A stretch of 64,000 bases of DNA, taken from contig CP009416.1 of the NCBI GenBank assembly GCA_000818095.1, positions 1,844,501 through 1,908,500 of the forward strand. The letters are read 5' to 3'. Origin of the DNA: Jeotgalibacillus malaysiensis. Lineage in GTDB: Bacteria > Bacillota > Bacilli > Bacillales > Jeotgalibacillaceae. A model generated the notes under the pieces. The model was not told the DNA's origin and did no database searches. It saw only the letters and a list, made by a program, of their open reading frames with translations. The position numbers and the translations under genes were made by a program. Positions 39,256 through 48,717 of the stretch are shown piece after piece (within the stretch, counting starts at the first letter, position 1; every line of letters starts with the position of its first letter).

Positions 39256-39281
39256 CACATGCACATGCATGTGTTTTTTTA
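39255..39281 (+). terminator. Terminator after scpB
   Basis: Eight-bp stem ACACATGC / GCATGTGT with ACAT loop followed by TTTTTTTAT, overlapping the scpB stop. Confidence 0.8.
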
Positions 39282-39325
39282 TGGGACTAAATTTTTGTTT
39301 CTTCTCATATAGATAAATGTGAGAG

Positions 39326-40393
39326 TTGGTGGATCTTATTAAAAAAATCTTCATTGTTTCTTTACTTTTTTTTCTATGGTATAAGCCGGTTTTCGCAATT
39401 GATGTCTCTGCGCAATCCTCCGTTATGATTGAAGCGGAAAGCGGCAGAGTAATCTTCAATAAAGATGAACATGAAAAAATGAAAATAGCAAGCATTACGA
39501 AAATCATGACCGCTCATTTAGCAATTAAACACGGTGATTTGTCTGACAAAGTTAAAATATCCAGCAAAGCGTCATCTACTGAGGGATCGAGCCTTTATTT
39601 GAAAAATGGACAAACCGTTACGCTTGAATACCTGATTTACGGTCTCATGCTCAGATCCGGTAATGATGCTGCAGTGGCGATTGCTGAGCATATCAGTGGT
39701 TCAGTAGAAGCGTTCGCTGAACTGATGAATAAAGAAACTGAAGCATTAAAAATGACAAATACTTATTTCACTAACCCGCACGGACTAGATACAGACGACC
39801 GGCATGTCTCAACGGCTTATGATATGGCAATACTAACTCAGCAGGCAATCAGAAATAAAACATTTAAAAAAGTCTTTTCAACTGCAAAATATACTCCCTC
39901 TTATAAAGATGCCTATCCCTGGACGAATAAACACCGGCTCGTAACCGGTCTTTATCCTCATGCTGATCGAGGTAAAACGGGATATACGAAAAAAGCAGGC
40001 AGAACGCTTGTGACGACTGCACATAAAAACGATATGACATTCATAGCTGTAACGATTAATGGACCTGATGACTGGAATGATCATATGTCACTTTTCGAGC
40101 ATGCATTTACCCACTATAAAATGACGGAGCTCCTTGCAAAAGGTCCACTTCCAATTCTTCCTGGAATGCCTGATCAAATTCAGTACATATCAGAGGTTAA
40201 CCGAAAAATGCCTTTAACTACTGAAGAACGTCAACAGCTTGTCTATCAGATCGTGCCCGAAAAAAAACCGGTCTTAAATATATATATTAATCGTACAGAA
40301 ATCCTCAGCACCCCAATTAAGGAAAAGAAAATTGAAGCACCTTCAGCGTATGAGAACCTGATCAGAAAGTTAAAGGAGCTTTTCAAATGGTGA
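39326..40393 (+). CDS. dacB: D-alanyl-D-alanine carboxypeptidase DacB (sporulation type)
   Basis: Low-molecular-weight PBP that trims peptidoglycan side chains, in B. subtilis of the spore cortex (PBP5*). 355 residues: signal peptide (about 5-24), catalytic SITK (Ser about 56), SGN (about 111) and KTG in RGKTGYTKKAGR. Shorter at the C-terminus than the ~380 residues I recall. Start is TTG at 39326 or GTG at 39329 with only a weak GAGAG site, so the start is uncertain. Overlaps spmA by 7 nt. Reads intact despite sporulation lesions elsewhere. Confidence 0.88.
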   Translation: MVDLIKKIFIVSLLFFLWYKPVFAIDVSAQSSVMIEAESGRVIFNKDEHEKMKIASITKIMTAHLAIKHGDLSDKVKISSKASSTEGSSLYLKNGQTVTLEYLIYGLMLRSGNDAAVAIAEHISGSVEAFAELMNKETEALKMTNTYFTNPHGLDTDDRHVSTAYDMAILTQQAIRNKTFKKVFSTAKYTPSYKDAYPWTNKHRLVTGLYPHADRGKTGYTKKAGRTLVTTAHKNDMTFIAVTINGPDDWNDHMSLFEHAFTHYKMTELLAKGPLPILPGMPDQIQYISEVNRKMPLTTEERQQLVYQIVPEKKPVLNIYINRTEILSTPIKEKKIEAPSAYENLIRKLKELFKW

Positions 40394-40980
40394 ATTTAAT
40401 TTGGATTTTCATGCTTATCTCAGGTATTATTTACAGTATTTTCAACGGAACTGTTGATGAAGTCAATAAAGGTTTATTTGATTCAGCAGGGCAGGCTGTT
40501 GAACTGGTTATAGGTTTCGCTGCAGTTTTTACACTCTGGCTCGGTATGATGGAGATCGCTAAGCGTTCCGGATTGCTCAATAAGATTACAAAAATCTGCT
40601 ACCCTATTGTAAGAAAACTATTCCCTGATTTTCCTGCGAATCATCCTGCTGCAGGTTATATGATGACAAATTTTTCAGCAAATTTTTTTGGTTTAGGAAA
40701 TGCTGCCACGCCTTTTGGTGTGAAAGCGATGAAAGAATTACAGACAATCAACCCGACTCCTGACAAGGCCAGCAGATCAATGGTCACTTTTCTATGTCTT
40801 AACACAGCTGCTGTCACGTTCTTTCCTGCCACCATCGTTTCAATGCGTCTTTCTGAAGGCGTTGCGGATCCACTGGATATTGTTATCCCGGCATTTATTG
40901 CAACAATCTGCTCCTGCACGGCTGCAATGATCTATGACAGAATCAGCTGGAGAATTACTTCAGGTAGACATCATGATTGA
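40387..40980 (+). CDS. spmA: Spore maturation protein SpmA
   Basis: 197-residue nucleoside-recognition (Gate) domain membrane protein with several helices; in B. subtilis needed for spore core dehydration. Recognised by AAVFTLWLGMMEIAKRSGL, TNFSANFFGLGNAATPFGVKAMKEL and FLCLNTAAVTFFPATIVSMR. Sits between dacB and spmB with overlapping ends, the canonical dacB-spmA-spmB order. No lesion seen. Confidence 0.93.
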   Translation: MVNLIWIFMLISGIIYSIFNGTVDEVNKGLFDSAGQAVELVIGFAAVFTLWLGMMEIAKRSGLLNKITKICYPIVRKLFPDFPANHPAAGYMMTNFSANFFGLGNAATPFGVKAMKELQTINPTPDKASRSMVTFLCLNTAAVTFFPATIVSMRLSEGVADPLDIVIPAFIATICSCTAAMIYDRISWRITSGRHHD

Positions 40981-41515
40981 ACTGATCTATTTATCAAAGC
41001 TGATATTACCTTTATTAATACTTACGATTCTTTTAGCCGCTCTTTTTACAAAAACAGATGCATACAGTGCTTTTGTCAGCGGTGGTAAAGAAGGCTTGCA
41101 AATGGCTGCTGAACTCCTTCCTTTTCTGGTCGGTATGATGGCTGCAATCAGTGTATTACGATCATCCGGACTGCTGCTCTATATAACAAATCTGATTGCA
41201 CCTTTATTTGCTTACTTCAGCGTGCCAGCAGAGCTATTCCCGCTTTTTCTGACACGCCCGATATCCGGCACAGCAGCACTTAGTATAACAGCTGATCTGA
41301 CTCATACGTATGGACCTGAGCATATGATTTCACGGCTCGCAGCAGTCATTCAGGGTAGCACTGATACTACTTTGTATGTTTTGACTATTTATTTTGGAGC
41401 TGTCGGAATTAAAAAAATGGGTAGAGCGCTTGCAGTCGGGTTGCTTGCTGATCTGACAGGTATGATCCTTGCTGTAATGATTACAGTATGGTATTTCCAA
41501 AACATTTGGAGCTGA
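40973..41515 (+). CDS. spmB: Spore maturation protein SpmB
   Basis: 180-residue companion of SpmA with the same Gate-type fold: VSGGKEGLQMAAELLPFLVGMMAAI, FLTRPISGTAALSI and VIQGSTDTTLYVLTIYFGAVG. The ATG at 40973 overlaps the spmA stop by 8 nt and gives MIELIYLSKLI; an open frame continues upstream within spmA. Intact. Confidence 0.92.
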   Translation: MIELIYLSKLILPLLILTILLAALFTKTDAYSAFVSGGKEGLQMAAELLPFLVGMMAAISVLRSSGLLLYITNLIAPLFAYFSVPAELFPLFLTRPISGTAALSITADLTHTYGPEHMISRLAAVIQGSTDTTLYVLTIYFGAVGIKKMGRALAVGLLADLTGMILAVMITVWYFQNIWS

Positions 41516-41550
41516 GTGGGCGGTATGATAGACTAAATCAAAAATTGGAG

Positions 41551-42105
41551 GTGGCTGTTGTTCATTACCCAGATGCATATGTTCAGTTTTTAGTTCATTT
41601 TCACGGTGACCGTGATTATTTTGAATGCCATGAAATACTTGAGGAATACTGGAAGGAACATACTGATAGAGAAAAAAACTCTGTGTGGGTCGGGCTCATT
41701 CAGCTTGCAGTGGCACTTTACCATCATAGACGTAGAAACAATAAAGGGGCAGCAACCATGATTAGGCAAAGCAAGCAGAAGATCACCTCCTTCTCACCTG
41801 AATGCGAGGAGCTTGCACTCGATTCTAAAGATTTAATAAAATTAATCAGTGAGATTGAAGGTGCAATACTGACAGGTTCACCTTACCAAAGTGTTGTCCT
41901 CCCCTTAACTGACTCTGCGTTGATAAAAGTATGTAAAAATGAATGCAGACGGTCAGGTTATACATGGGGTAATGATAGTAATCTTTCAGATCCTGAACTT
42001 ATCGACCGTCACAAGCTTCGCGACCGATCAGAAGTGATTTCAATGCGAAATCAGGCACTTCTTAACCGGTCTAAGCTCAATGGAGGTCCGGAGCGTCATG
42101 AATAA
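41551..42105 (+). CDS. ypuF: DUF309-family protein YpuF
   Basis: About 184 residues. DUF309 signature: HFHGDRDYFECHEILEEYWKEH followed by SVWVGLIQLAVALYHHRRRNNKGA. Function unknown; the His/Glu-rich motif suggests a metal or nucleotide site. The start is unclear: GGAGGTGG lies at 41548, but no ATG/GTG/TTG is in frame at proper spacing behind it. The GTG at 41551 abuts it, and an ATG at 41488 lies in spmB without a ribosome binding site. Conserved sequence begins near HYPDAY. Confidence 0.82.
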   Translation: MAVVHYPDAYVQFLVHFHGDRDYFECHEILEEYWKEHTDREKNSVWVGLIQLAVALYHHRRRNNKGAATMIRQSKQKITSFSPECEELALDSKDLIKLISEIEGAILTGSPYQSVVLPLTDSALIKVCKNECRRSGYTWGNDSNLSDPELIDRHKLRDRSEVISMRNQALLNRSKLNGGPERHE

Positions 42106-42107
42106 AA

Positions 42108-42142
42108 ATGAAACCGCAGCCTTTATTCAGCTGCGGTTTCAT
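42108..42142. terminator. Bidirectional terminator between ypuF and ribT
   Basis: Thirteen-bp perfect stem ATGAAACCGCAGC / GCTGCGGTTTCAT with a 9-nt loop between convergent genes. It includes the ribT stop codon. Confidence 0.85.
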
Positions 42143-42482
42143 TATCTTCACATTTTTGTAGAAATCCTTCTGTATAAGAAGTACTTACCAATTCTTTTTC
42201 TGTATACATATCCTTAAGAGATGCAACAATACGCTGTCCCACACCCTCGTTCCGGTGAGATGGATTCACTGAAATATGACGTAGTGTAATCTTGTTATCT
42301 TCAATTTCCACTCCCGCTAGACCAATGATATCTTCTTCCTTCCACAAAAACAGCTGAAAGTTTTTTTCTTCTTCATACTGCTTCATCGACTGCTGCAATT
42401 GTTTAATGTCTTTTTCTGTCGGCATAAAAGACATTAAACCCATTGCAATTTTCTCAAAGGATTTTTTATAACGAATTAACAT
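42123..42482 (-). CDS. ribT: RibT, GNAT-family N-acetyltransferase
   Basis: 119 residues. The N-terminus (LIRYKKSFEKIAMGLMSFMP) matches B. subtilis RibT closely, and the acetyl-CoA loop is HISVNPSHRNEGVGQRI (Q/RxxGxG/A, about 82-97). In B. subtilis ribT ends the riboflavin operon; here it stands alone with no rib genes in the window. Substrate unknown. Confidence 0.9.
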   Translation of the reverse strand: MLIRYKKSFEKIAMGLMSFMPTEKDIKQLQQSMKQYEEEKNFQLFLWKEEDIIGLAGVEIEDNKITLRHISVNPSHRNEGVGQRIVASLKDMYTEKELVSTSYTEGFLQKCEDNETAAE

Positions 42483-42608
42483 ACAGTACTCCTCACCAAG
42501 TCGTAATCGTAATCTGCCACCTCTGCAGCAGGTGATCCGGTAAAATTTGTACAGCTTTTACACCGTTATATATCATACTAAATGTATCAGATCTTTTCAA
42601 TTTTGTCC

Positions 42609-42695
42609 TCAGACAATGAAAACCCAGTAAATAATCCCCCAGATTACTGCAAGAATTAAAAGTGAGATAAAGGTTAATGCATTTTGTTTTTTCAT
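42609..42695 (-). CDS. Possible 28-residue single-pass membrane peptide after lysA
   Basis: ATG at 42695 overlaps the lysA stop (TAATG) and encodes MKKQNALTFISLLIL... to a TGA at 42609. The peptide has two lysines then one hydrophobic helix ending WVFIV. AGGAG lies 13 nt upstream, farther than ideal, so translation would depend on coupling to lysA. No family recognised; chance is possible at this length. Confidence 0.4.
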   Translation of the reverse strand: MKKQNALTFISLLILAVIWGIIYWVFIV

Positions 42696-44020
42696 TATTT
42701 TACGTCCACTCCTGAATGCTTAAGTGGCAGGTCATGTCTGATTAAATCTTCATAGCTTTCTCTTTCAATCACTAGTTCAGCCTGACCATTTTCAGCAAAA
42801 ACAACTGCAGGACGTGGAATACGATTATAATTATTTGCCATTGCATAACCGTAAGCTCCAGTGCAGAATACCGCTAACACATCACCTGGTTCATGTTTTG
42901 TAATCGGAAGATCCCAGATCAGCATATCACCTGATTCACAGCATTTACCTGCTATTGAGACGATAGAGTCAGCTTTATCTTCCGGACGGTTCGCAATCAC
43001 CGCTTCATATCTTGCATTATAAAGAGCAGGACGAATATTATCACTCATACCGCCGTCAACAGCCAGGTAATTTCTTACATCAGGCACATGCTTAGACGAA
43101 CCAATTTTATATAATGTTGTACCCGCATCGCCTGTTAAGGATCTTCCTGGCTCAATCCAGATCTCTGGCATTGAAAGCTGATGCTCTGTCATTAGCTGCT
43201 TTACTTTGGTAATAATATCCTCTACATATTTACCTGGTGCAAGCGGTTCATCTTCTTTTGTATACCTTATGCCAAAGCCGCCACCAAGGTTCAGAACCTG
43301 CGCCTTAAAATCAAGCGCCGTGCTCCACGCTGCCATTTTTTCAATCATCTTTTCAGCTGCCATGATAAAGCCGGTAGTTTCAAATATTTGCGAACCAATA
43401 TGACAATGTAAACCAAGCACATTAAAATACCGGTCTTTAAGTACCATCTTTAATGCTTCCTCAGCCTGTCCATTCTGAAGATCAAAACCAAATTTTGAAT
43501 CTTCCTGACCTGTTAAAATATAATCATGCGTATGTGCTTCAATACCAGGCGTTACACGAAGTAAAATAGAAGCAGACTTGTCTTTTTCAGCGCAGATACG
43601 TGATAAAAGCTCAATTTCATAAAAATTATCTACAACAAAACAGCCAATGTTGGCATCAAGTGCCATAGCAATTTCCTCAGGGCTCTTATTATTCCCATGA
43701 AAATGAATTTTTTCAGGGTCAAAACCTGCTTTTAAAGCTGTATATAATTCACCGCCTGATACGACATCGAGACTTAAGCCCTCCTCGGCGATCAGCTGAA
43801 TCATTGCGATTGATGAAAAAGCTTTACTTGCATACGCAACCTGAGATGAAACACCAAGTTTTTCAAAAGTCTCTTTAAAGCCGCGGGCACGCTCCCTGAT
43901 CAGCTGAGTATCATAGACATACAGTGGAGTACCAAATTCATTTGCAAGCTCAATTGTATCTACGCCACCAATCGTCAGATGGCCTTTTTCATTAATTGAT
44001 GATGTACCGTAATAATGCAT
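42695..44020 (-). CDS. lysA: Diaminopimelate decarboxylase
   Basis: PLP-dependent last step of lysine synthesis (meso-DAP to lysine). 441 residues. PLP lysine in VAYASKAFSS (Lys66), HFHGNNKSPEEI, LHCHIGSQIFE, LNLGGGFGIRY, EPGRSLTGDAG and CESGDMLIWDL. In sporeformers lysA follows the spoVA operon, and here it follows the spoVAF pseudogene, which supports orthology. A possible stem (CTTTACTG / CAGTAAAG) lies just before the start. Confidence 0.96.
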   Translation of the reverse strand: MHYYGTSSINEKGHLTIGGVDTIELANEFGTPLYVYDTQLIRERARGFKETFEKLGVSSQVAYASKAFSSIAMIQLIAEEGLSLDVVSGGELYTALKAGFDPEKIHFHGNNKSPEEIAMALDANIGCFVVDNFYEIELLSRICAEKDKSASILLRVTPGIEAHTHDYILTGQEDSKFGFDLQNGQAEEALKMVLKDRYFNVLGLHCHIGSQIFETTGFIMAAEKMIEKMAAWSTALDFKAQVLNLGGGFGIRYTKEDEPLAPGKYVEDIITKVKQLMTEHQLSMPEIWIEPGRSLTGDAGTTLYKIGSSKHVPDVRNYLAVDGGMSDNIRPALYNARYEAVIANRPEDKADSIVSIAGKCCESGDMLIWDLPITKHEPGDVLAVFCTGAYGYAMANNYNRIPRPAVVFAENGQAELVIERESYEDLIRHDLPLKHSGVDVK

Positions 44021-44101
44021 GTTGCAATCCCTTCTTTACTGCAGAATATCATTAATAGATAGTAAGTACATTACCACAGTAAAGCGTTTTAATGCAATTG
44101 A

Positions 44102-45561
44102 TTAATGGGAACGATTCTGTCTGACCCTGTCTTCTGCTTTAACAATCATCGGTCTAATAACAGTGTTAGTGACCGGAACTCTTGTTTTGACCTGCCATAA
44201 TGCTAAAGGTCTGAATGGTAGCAACGGCCAGAGATAAGGTACGGTGAATACTTTCATCTGTGCAAGAAAAACGATTAAGAGCGTCAACCCGATAATAAAA
44301 CCTGAAGTATGGAAAAATGCTGTCATAATCAGCAGAAAAATACGTGCAAATTTATTCGCAATGCTCAGCTCATAGCTTGGCGTTGCAAACGTGCCGATCG
44401 CTGCTACCGCTACATATAAAATCACTTCAGGAACAAATAACCCGACATCTATTGCAATCTGTCCAATCAGTACTGCAGCAATTAAGCCCATTGCAGTAGA
44501 TAATGGCGTAGGAGTATGGATCGCTGCCATTCTTAAAAATTCAATACCGATATCAGCTAATAACAGCTGCAGGATTAAAGGCACGGCAGCATCTTCTTTT
44601 ACACCGATAAATGAAAGAGCGTCAGGCTTCAAAGCGGGATCGATCGCCATCAAATACTAGAGTGGCAATAAAATAATGGAAGCTGCGATACCTGTAAACC
44701 TGATAAACCTGAGCATGGTTCCGGCAGCAGGAGATTGTCTGTATTCTTCTGCGTGCTGTGTGTGATGAAAAAAAGTTGAAGGTGCAATAATAACACTTGG
44801 AGATGTATCGATATAAGTACATATATGTCCTTCGAGCAGATGCTCAGCGGCAATATCAGCACGTTCAGTAAATCTGACCATTGGATAAGGATTAAACCCC
44901 TGTTTTACAATATATTCTTCAAGTGATTTATCTGTCATCACAAGACCGTCTGTATGAATCTGTTTAATTTCCTGTTTAATAATATCAATTAATTCCTTGT
45001 TTGCAATTCCTTCAATATAGCCGATTGCCACATCCATTTTTGACCTTTCACCGATCTCAAGCATCTCAAAGCGGATCCCTTTATCTCTGATTCTTCTTCT
45101 GGTTAAAGCCGTGTTTACGATAATATTTTCAACAAACCCGTCCCGCGAACCTCTTACTACTTTTTCATTATCCGGTTCTTCCGGCTGTCTTCCGGGATAA
45201 GTTCTGACATCAATCAGAAAACATTCAGAGTCCCCATCAATTTTTATTGCAATCAGACCTGTAAAAACCTGTCTGATCAGCTCATCCACCAGATCTGTTT
45301 TTTCAACAGAATGGTGTATGATTCTCTGATTAACAAGTGCTTTAAAATCCTTTTTCCGATCCATTTCGTGTAAGGCACTTAGTTCATCCAGAATCTCCAT
45401 AGTAAAAAGTGTCTCACACAGCCCATTCACTGCACATAGCTGAATACTATGATGACCGAAATCAATTTTTCTCATGATGAAATCAAAACTTAAGCCCAAA
45501 CCGGCTTCTTTTAGCAGACTGTATAATTCCCGATTTTTTTAGGGATTTTGTTCTTTTTCAT
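44102..45561 (-). pseudogene. spoVAF: spoVAF with a frameshift and an in-frame amber codon
   Basis: GerA-like membrane protein of the spoVA operon, involved in germination. The locus begins at ATG 45561 with a GGAGGGG site, but that frame stops after 16 codons. The conserved frame (ELYSLLKEAGLGLSFDFIMRKID) is offset by one missing base, probably in the poly-A/GGG stretch at 45530-45540. It then reads well through VNGLCETLF, DVRTYPGRQPEEPD and RFTGIAASIILLPL until TAG at 44657-44659, and continues in the same frame with YLMAIDPALKPDALSFIG to a normal end. The TAG probably replaced Trp. Restored length is about 486 residues, near the family norm. Two independent lesions make it non-functional. 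Confidence 0.88.
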
Positions 45562-45635
45562 TCAACCCCTCCATATCGGTAAAAAGATCAGCCAGTAAAA
45601 TAGTGAACCGGCTACTTTTCCCGCTATAATTGCAG
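45562..45635 (-). pseudogene. spoVAB: Possible spoVAB tail
   Basis: In one frame this stretch reads AIIAGKVAGSLFYWLIFLPI then WRG and TGA directly before the spoVAF ATG. The pattern GK-x2-GSLF-x-WL resembles what I recall of the SpoVAB C-terminus. It has no start and joins a dacF scrap on its upstream side. Identification is from memory of a short motif, so it is tentative. Confidence 0.45.
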
Positions 45636-45841
45636 TGCAGAAGTGTACCGATCTTTGTCATTGAAGATGGTGGAAGCTGTTTATCTGCATTTTATTCGTA
45701 AAGCACCATACCGGTATCCGCATCTATTAAAATCGCGGACTTAACCTGCTCGAGATTGGGTTCTGCCGCAAATGCAGGGTTAATGAGACAAAAAAACAAG
45801 CTGACACAAAGTAGGGATAATTGTATCTTCAACTCACACAC
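45636..45841 (-). pseudogene. dacF: dacF 5' remnant
   Basis: From a GTG/TTG at 45841/45832 the frame reads a signal peptide (LKIQLSLLCVSLFFCLINPAFA) and KSAILIDADTGMVLYE, then TAA at 45692-45694, then NADKQLPPSSMTKI, the SxxK active-site region of DacF-type D-Ala-D-Ala carboxypeptidases. Homology ends a few codons later. The TAA replaces what is probably Lys. In sporeformers dacF heads the dacF-spoIIAA-spoIIAB-sigF transcript, and this position between pdp/deoB and lysA is its normal place. All downstream genes up to spoVAF are gone. Confidence 0.8.
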
Positions 45842-45987
45842 GCCCTTTTGAGGTTTTTATTATGATTGCTGAATCCGGCTATTTTTATACATTTCTTTGT
45901 AAAAGGAAGCTGTTTGTAAATGACAAAATAAACTCTTTTAAATGAGAGCAGTTGATTGATCACGTAATTAAAATCAGGCAAATAAAA

Positions 45988-46016
45988 AAGAGAGTGGACT
46001 TCAGTCCCACTCTCTT
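45988..46016 (-). terminator. Terminator after pdp
   Basis: AAGAGAGTGG / CCACTCTCTT stem with a one-base bulge near the loop, followed on the minus strand by TTTTTATT. Confidence 0.8.
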
Positions 46017-46053
46017 AACGAAATAAATTAAAGCATCCTGACATTGTTGATGA

Positions 46054-47361
46054 TTAAGCTCCCGTCACCTGATCGACAATTAGTGCCGGTGCGTGCCCCT
46101 CAGCTGATACTTCAATACTTTCATATAATTTTGACTTAACTTTCTCAACTTCACTTAAGTCATTTGCGTAAATTGTTACCAATGATTCTCCTTCATTTAC
46201 AGTGTCTCCAACCTTCTTTTGAAGCACAAGACCAACTGCAAGATCGATCTCACTTTCTTTGGTTGCTCTTCCAGCTCCAAGCCACATTGCTGCTGTACCT
46301 ACATTATCAGCAATGATACGGCTTACTTGACCACTTGATTTTGCAGGCAGCTCAATTTTATGCTCAGCCTGAGGCAGTTTTGATGGGTCATCCACAACAG
46401 ATGCATCGCCGCCCTGTCCAGCAAGAAAAGCCTTAAAGCGATTGAGAGCTTCTCCGCTCGAAATGGCGTCTTCGAGCATTTTCCTTGCTTCTTCATGCGA
46501 TTCAGCTTTTTTAGACAGTACAACCATATGACTGCCTAATACCAGACAAAGCTCAGTCAGATCTTCAGGTCCTTCGCCTTTCAGTGTATCAATTGCTTCT
46601 TTCACTTCTAGCGCATTACCAATTGCAAATCCGAGCGGCTGGCTCATATCTGAGATGACAGCCATCGTCTGCCTGCCAACATTGTTACCGATCTTAACCA
46701 TCGCTTCTGCAAGTTCACGCGCCTGAGCTTCATCCTTCATGAATGCGCCTGCACCTGTCTTGACATCAAGAACGATTGCGTCTGCACCCGCAGCTATTTT
46801 TTTACTCATAATAGAGGATGCAATTAAAGGAATACTATTAACTGTTGCTGTTACATCACGTAGTGCGTATAGCTTTTTGTCAGCAGGCGTAAGATTTCCG
46901 CTTTGTCCAATGACTGCAAGTTTTTCTTCATTTACAAGACGTGTGAATTCATCGCTTGATAATTCAACATGAAAACCTGGCACTGCTTCAAGTTTATCGA
47001 TTGTCCCACCTGTATGGCCCAGTCCGCGTCCACTCATTTTTGCAACCGGCACACCCGCAGCTGCCACTAGTGGACCAAGGATCAGCGTGGTTGTATCACC
47101 AACACCACCTGTAGAGTGCTTGTCGACTTTAATCCCTTCAATTGCTGACAGATCGATCTGATCACCAGACTCTACCATCGCCATTGTCAGATCCGCACGT
47201 TCTGACTGAGACATCCCCTCAAAATAAATCGCCATTAATAAAGCGCTTACCTGATAGTCCGGAATTGTTTCGTTCGTATAGCCCTCGATGACAAATTTAA
47301 TTTCTTCAGTCGTCAGCTCTTCACCATTTCTTTTCTTTTCAATTACATCTACCATTCTCAT
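46054..47361 (-). CDS. pdp: Pyrimidine-nucleoside phosphorylase
   Basis: Phosphorolysis of uridine, thymidine and deoxyuridine. 435 residues. Signature [41 protein letters not shown] and [14 protein letters not shown]-terminal biotinyl/lipoyl-like hammerhead fold domain. Lies 70 nt downstream of deoB, so nucleoside salvage genes are grouped; punA, which sits between them in B. subtilis, is absent. Confidence 0.96.
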   Translation of the reverse strand: MRMVDVIEKKRNGEELTTEEIKFVIEGYTNETIPDYQVSALLMAIYFEGMSQSERADLTMAMVESGDQIDLSAIEGIKVDKHSTGGVGDTTTLILGPLVAAAGVPVAKMSGRGLGHTGGTIDKLEAVPGFHVELSSDEFTRLVNEEKLAVIGQSGNLTPADKKLYALRDVTATVNSIPLIASSIMSKKIAAGADAIVLDVKTGAGAFMKDEAQARELAEAMVKIGNNVGRQTMAVISDMSQPLGFAIGNALEVKEAIDTLKGEGPEDLTELCLVLGSHMVVLSKKAESHEEARKMLEDAISSGEALNRFKAFLAGQGGDASVVDDPSKLPQAEHKIELPAKSSGQVSRIIADNVGTAAMWLGAGRATKESEIDLAVGLVLQKKVGDTVNEGESLVTIYANDLSEVEKVKSKLYESIEVSAEGHAPALIVDQVTGA

Positions 47362-47431
47362 TTTATAATGCCTCTTTTCAATGTATATTGTAATGGTTCA
47401 GGACAGCGGTACTGCCCTGAACAACCTAACA

Positions 47432-48619
47432 TTATTTCATTAGCTCCTGTAAAAAGCTTTTACCAAACTCAGGTGCTTTCACTTTAAAGTTATCTGCAAC
47501 TGTTGCACCGATATCAGCAAAAGTTTCTCTAAGCGGCATTTCCCCGCCGTTTTTCATTTTTGGTGAATAAACAAGAAGCGGGACATATTCCCTTGTGTGA
47601 TCAGTCCCGTGATGTACCGGATCATTACCGTGATCTGCTGTAATGATTAAAAGATCATCATCAGTCATCTTTTCAAATACCTCAGTCAGTCTCTGATCGT
47701 ATTCTTCAAGTGCTTTACCGTAACCTTCAGGATCCCTTCTGTGACCAAAAAGCGCGTCAAAATCAACAAGATTCAGGAAGCTGAGCCCAGTGAAGTTTTT
47801 ATCGAATGTCTGAATAAACTTATTCATTCCATCCATGTTACTTGATGTGCGGATTGATTCAGTCACGCCTTCACCATTGTAAATATCAGAAATCTTTCCG
47901 ATCGCAATCACATCATAGTTTGCATCTTTCAATTCGTTCATAACAGTTCGGTTGAATGGTTTTAATGCATAATCATGTCTATTAGATGTACGCTTAAACG
48001 ATCCCGGCTCGCCTACGAATGGTCTCGCAATAATACGCCCTACCAGATATTGATCATCAAGCGTCAGTTCACGGGCAATCTCACAAATTTTGTACTGCTC
48101 TTCAATCGGAATAATATCTTCATGAGCAGCAATCTGGAGAACAGGATCGGCTGATGTGTAAACAATCAGTGCTCCTGTTTTCATATGCTCTTCACCTAAT
48201 TCGTCTAAAATTGCAGTCCCGCTTGCCGGCTTATTTCCAATTACTTTACGACCTGTCTTTTCTTCAAGTGCCTCGATCAGCTCTTGTGGAAAGCCCTCAG
48301 GATATACTTTAAATGGCGTATCAATATTCAGGCCCATGATTTCCCAATGGCCAGTCATTGTATCTTTACCAACTGATGCTTCCTGCATTTTTGTAAATTT
48401 CGCCATAGGCTGATCTGCTTTTGAAATACCTTTAATTTCTTCAATATTGGATAATCCGAGCTTACCCATATTTGGCATCTTCAGTCCACCCATGTGATCT
48501 GCAATATGCCCAAGTGTATGTGCGCCTTCATCGTTAAATGCTGCAGCATCCGGTGCTTCACCGATTCCGACAGAATCCATCACAACGAGATGAATACGTT
48601 TAAATTGATTATCGCTCAT
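47432..48619 (-). CDS. deoB: Phosphopentomutase
   Basis: Interconverts (deoxy)ribose-1-phosphate and 5-phosphate; alkaline-phosphatase-superfamily metalloenzyme. 395 residues. Metal motif [14 protein letters not shown], phospho-acceptor region [13 protein letters not shown], and metal ligands in [14 protein letters not shown] and [19 protein letters not shown]. Excellent AGGAGGAAGATTAAATG start. Follows xerD. Confidence 0.96.
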   Translation of the reverse strand: MSDNQFKRIHLVVMDSVGIGEAPDAAAFNDEGAHTLGHIADHMGGLKMPNMGKLGLSNIEEIKGISKADQPMAKFTKMQEASVGKDTMTGHWEIMGLNIDTPFKVYPEGFPQELIEALEEKTGRKVIGNKPASGTAILDELGEEHMKTGALIVYTSADPVLQIAAHEDIIPIEEQYKICEIARELTLDDQYLVGRIIARPFVGEPGSFKRTSNRHDYALKPFNRTVMNELKDANYDVIAIGKISDIYNGEGVTESIRTSSNMDGMNKFIQTFDKNFTGLSFLNLVDFDALFGHRRDPEGYGKALEEYDQRLTEVFEKMTDDDLLIITADHGNDPVHHGTDHTREYVPLLVYSPKMKNGGEMPLRETFADIGATVADNFKVKAPEFGKSFLQELMK

Positions 48620-48717
48620 TTAATCTTCCTCCTTCATTCATTAACTTTATTGTACCTATTCTCATATTAACCTTACAAGAGAAACGTCTGAAGTCTGACA
48701 ACTTATTTTTCCGAGAG

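Noticed and set aside
44021-44101. Lysine riboswitch upstream of lysA
   Set aside because: The 81-nt gap is far too short for an L box and has only an 8-bp stem with a large loop; no conserved riboswitch core was seen.
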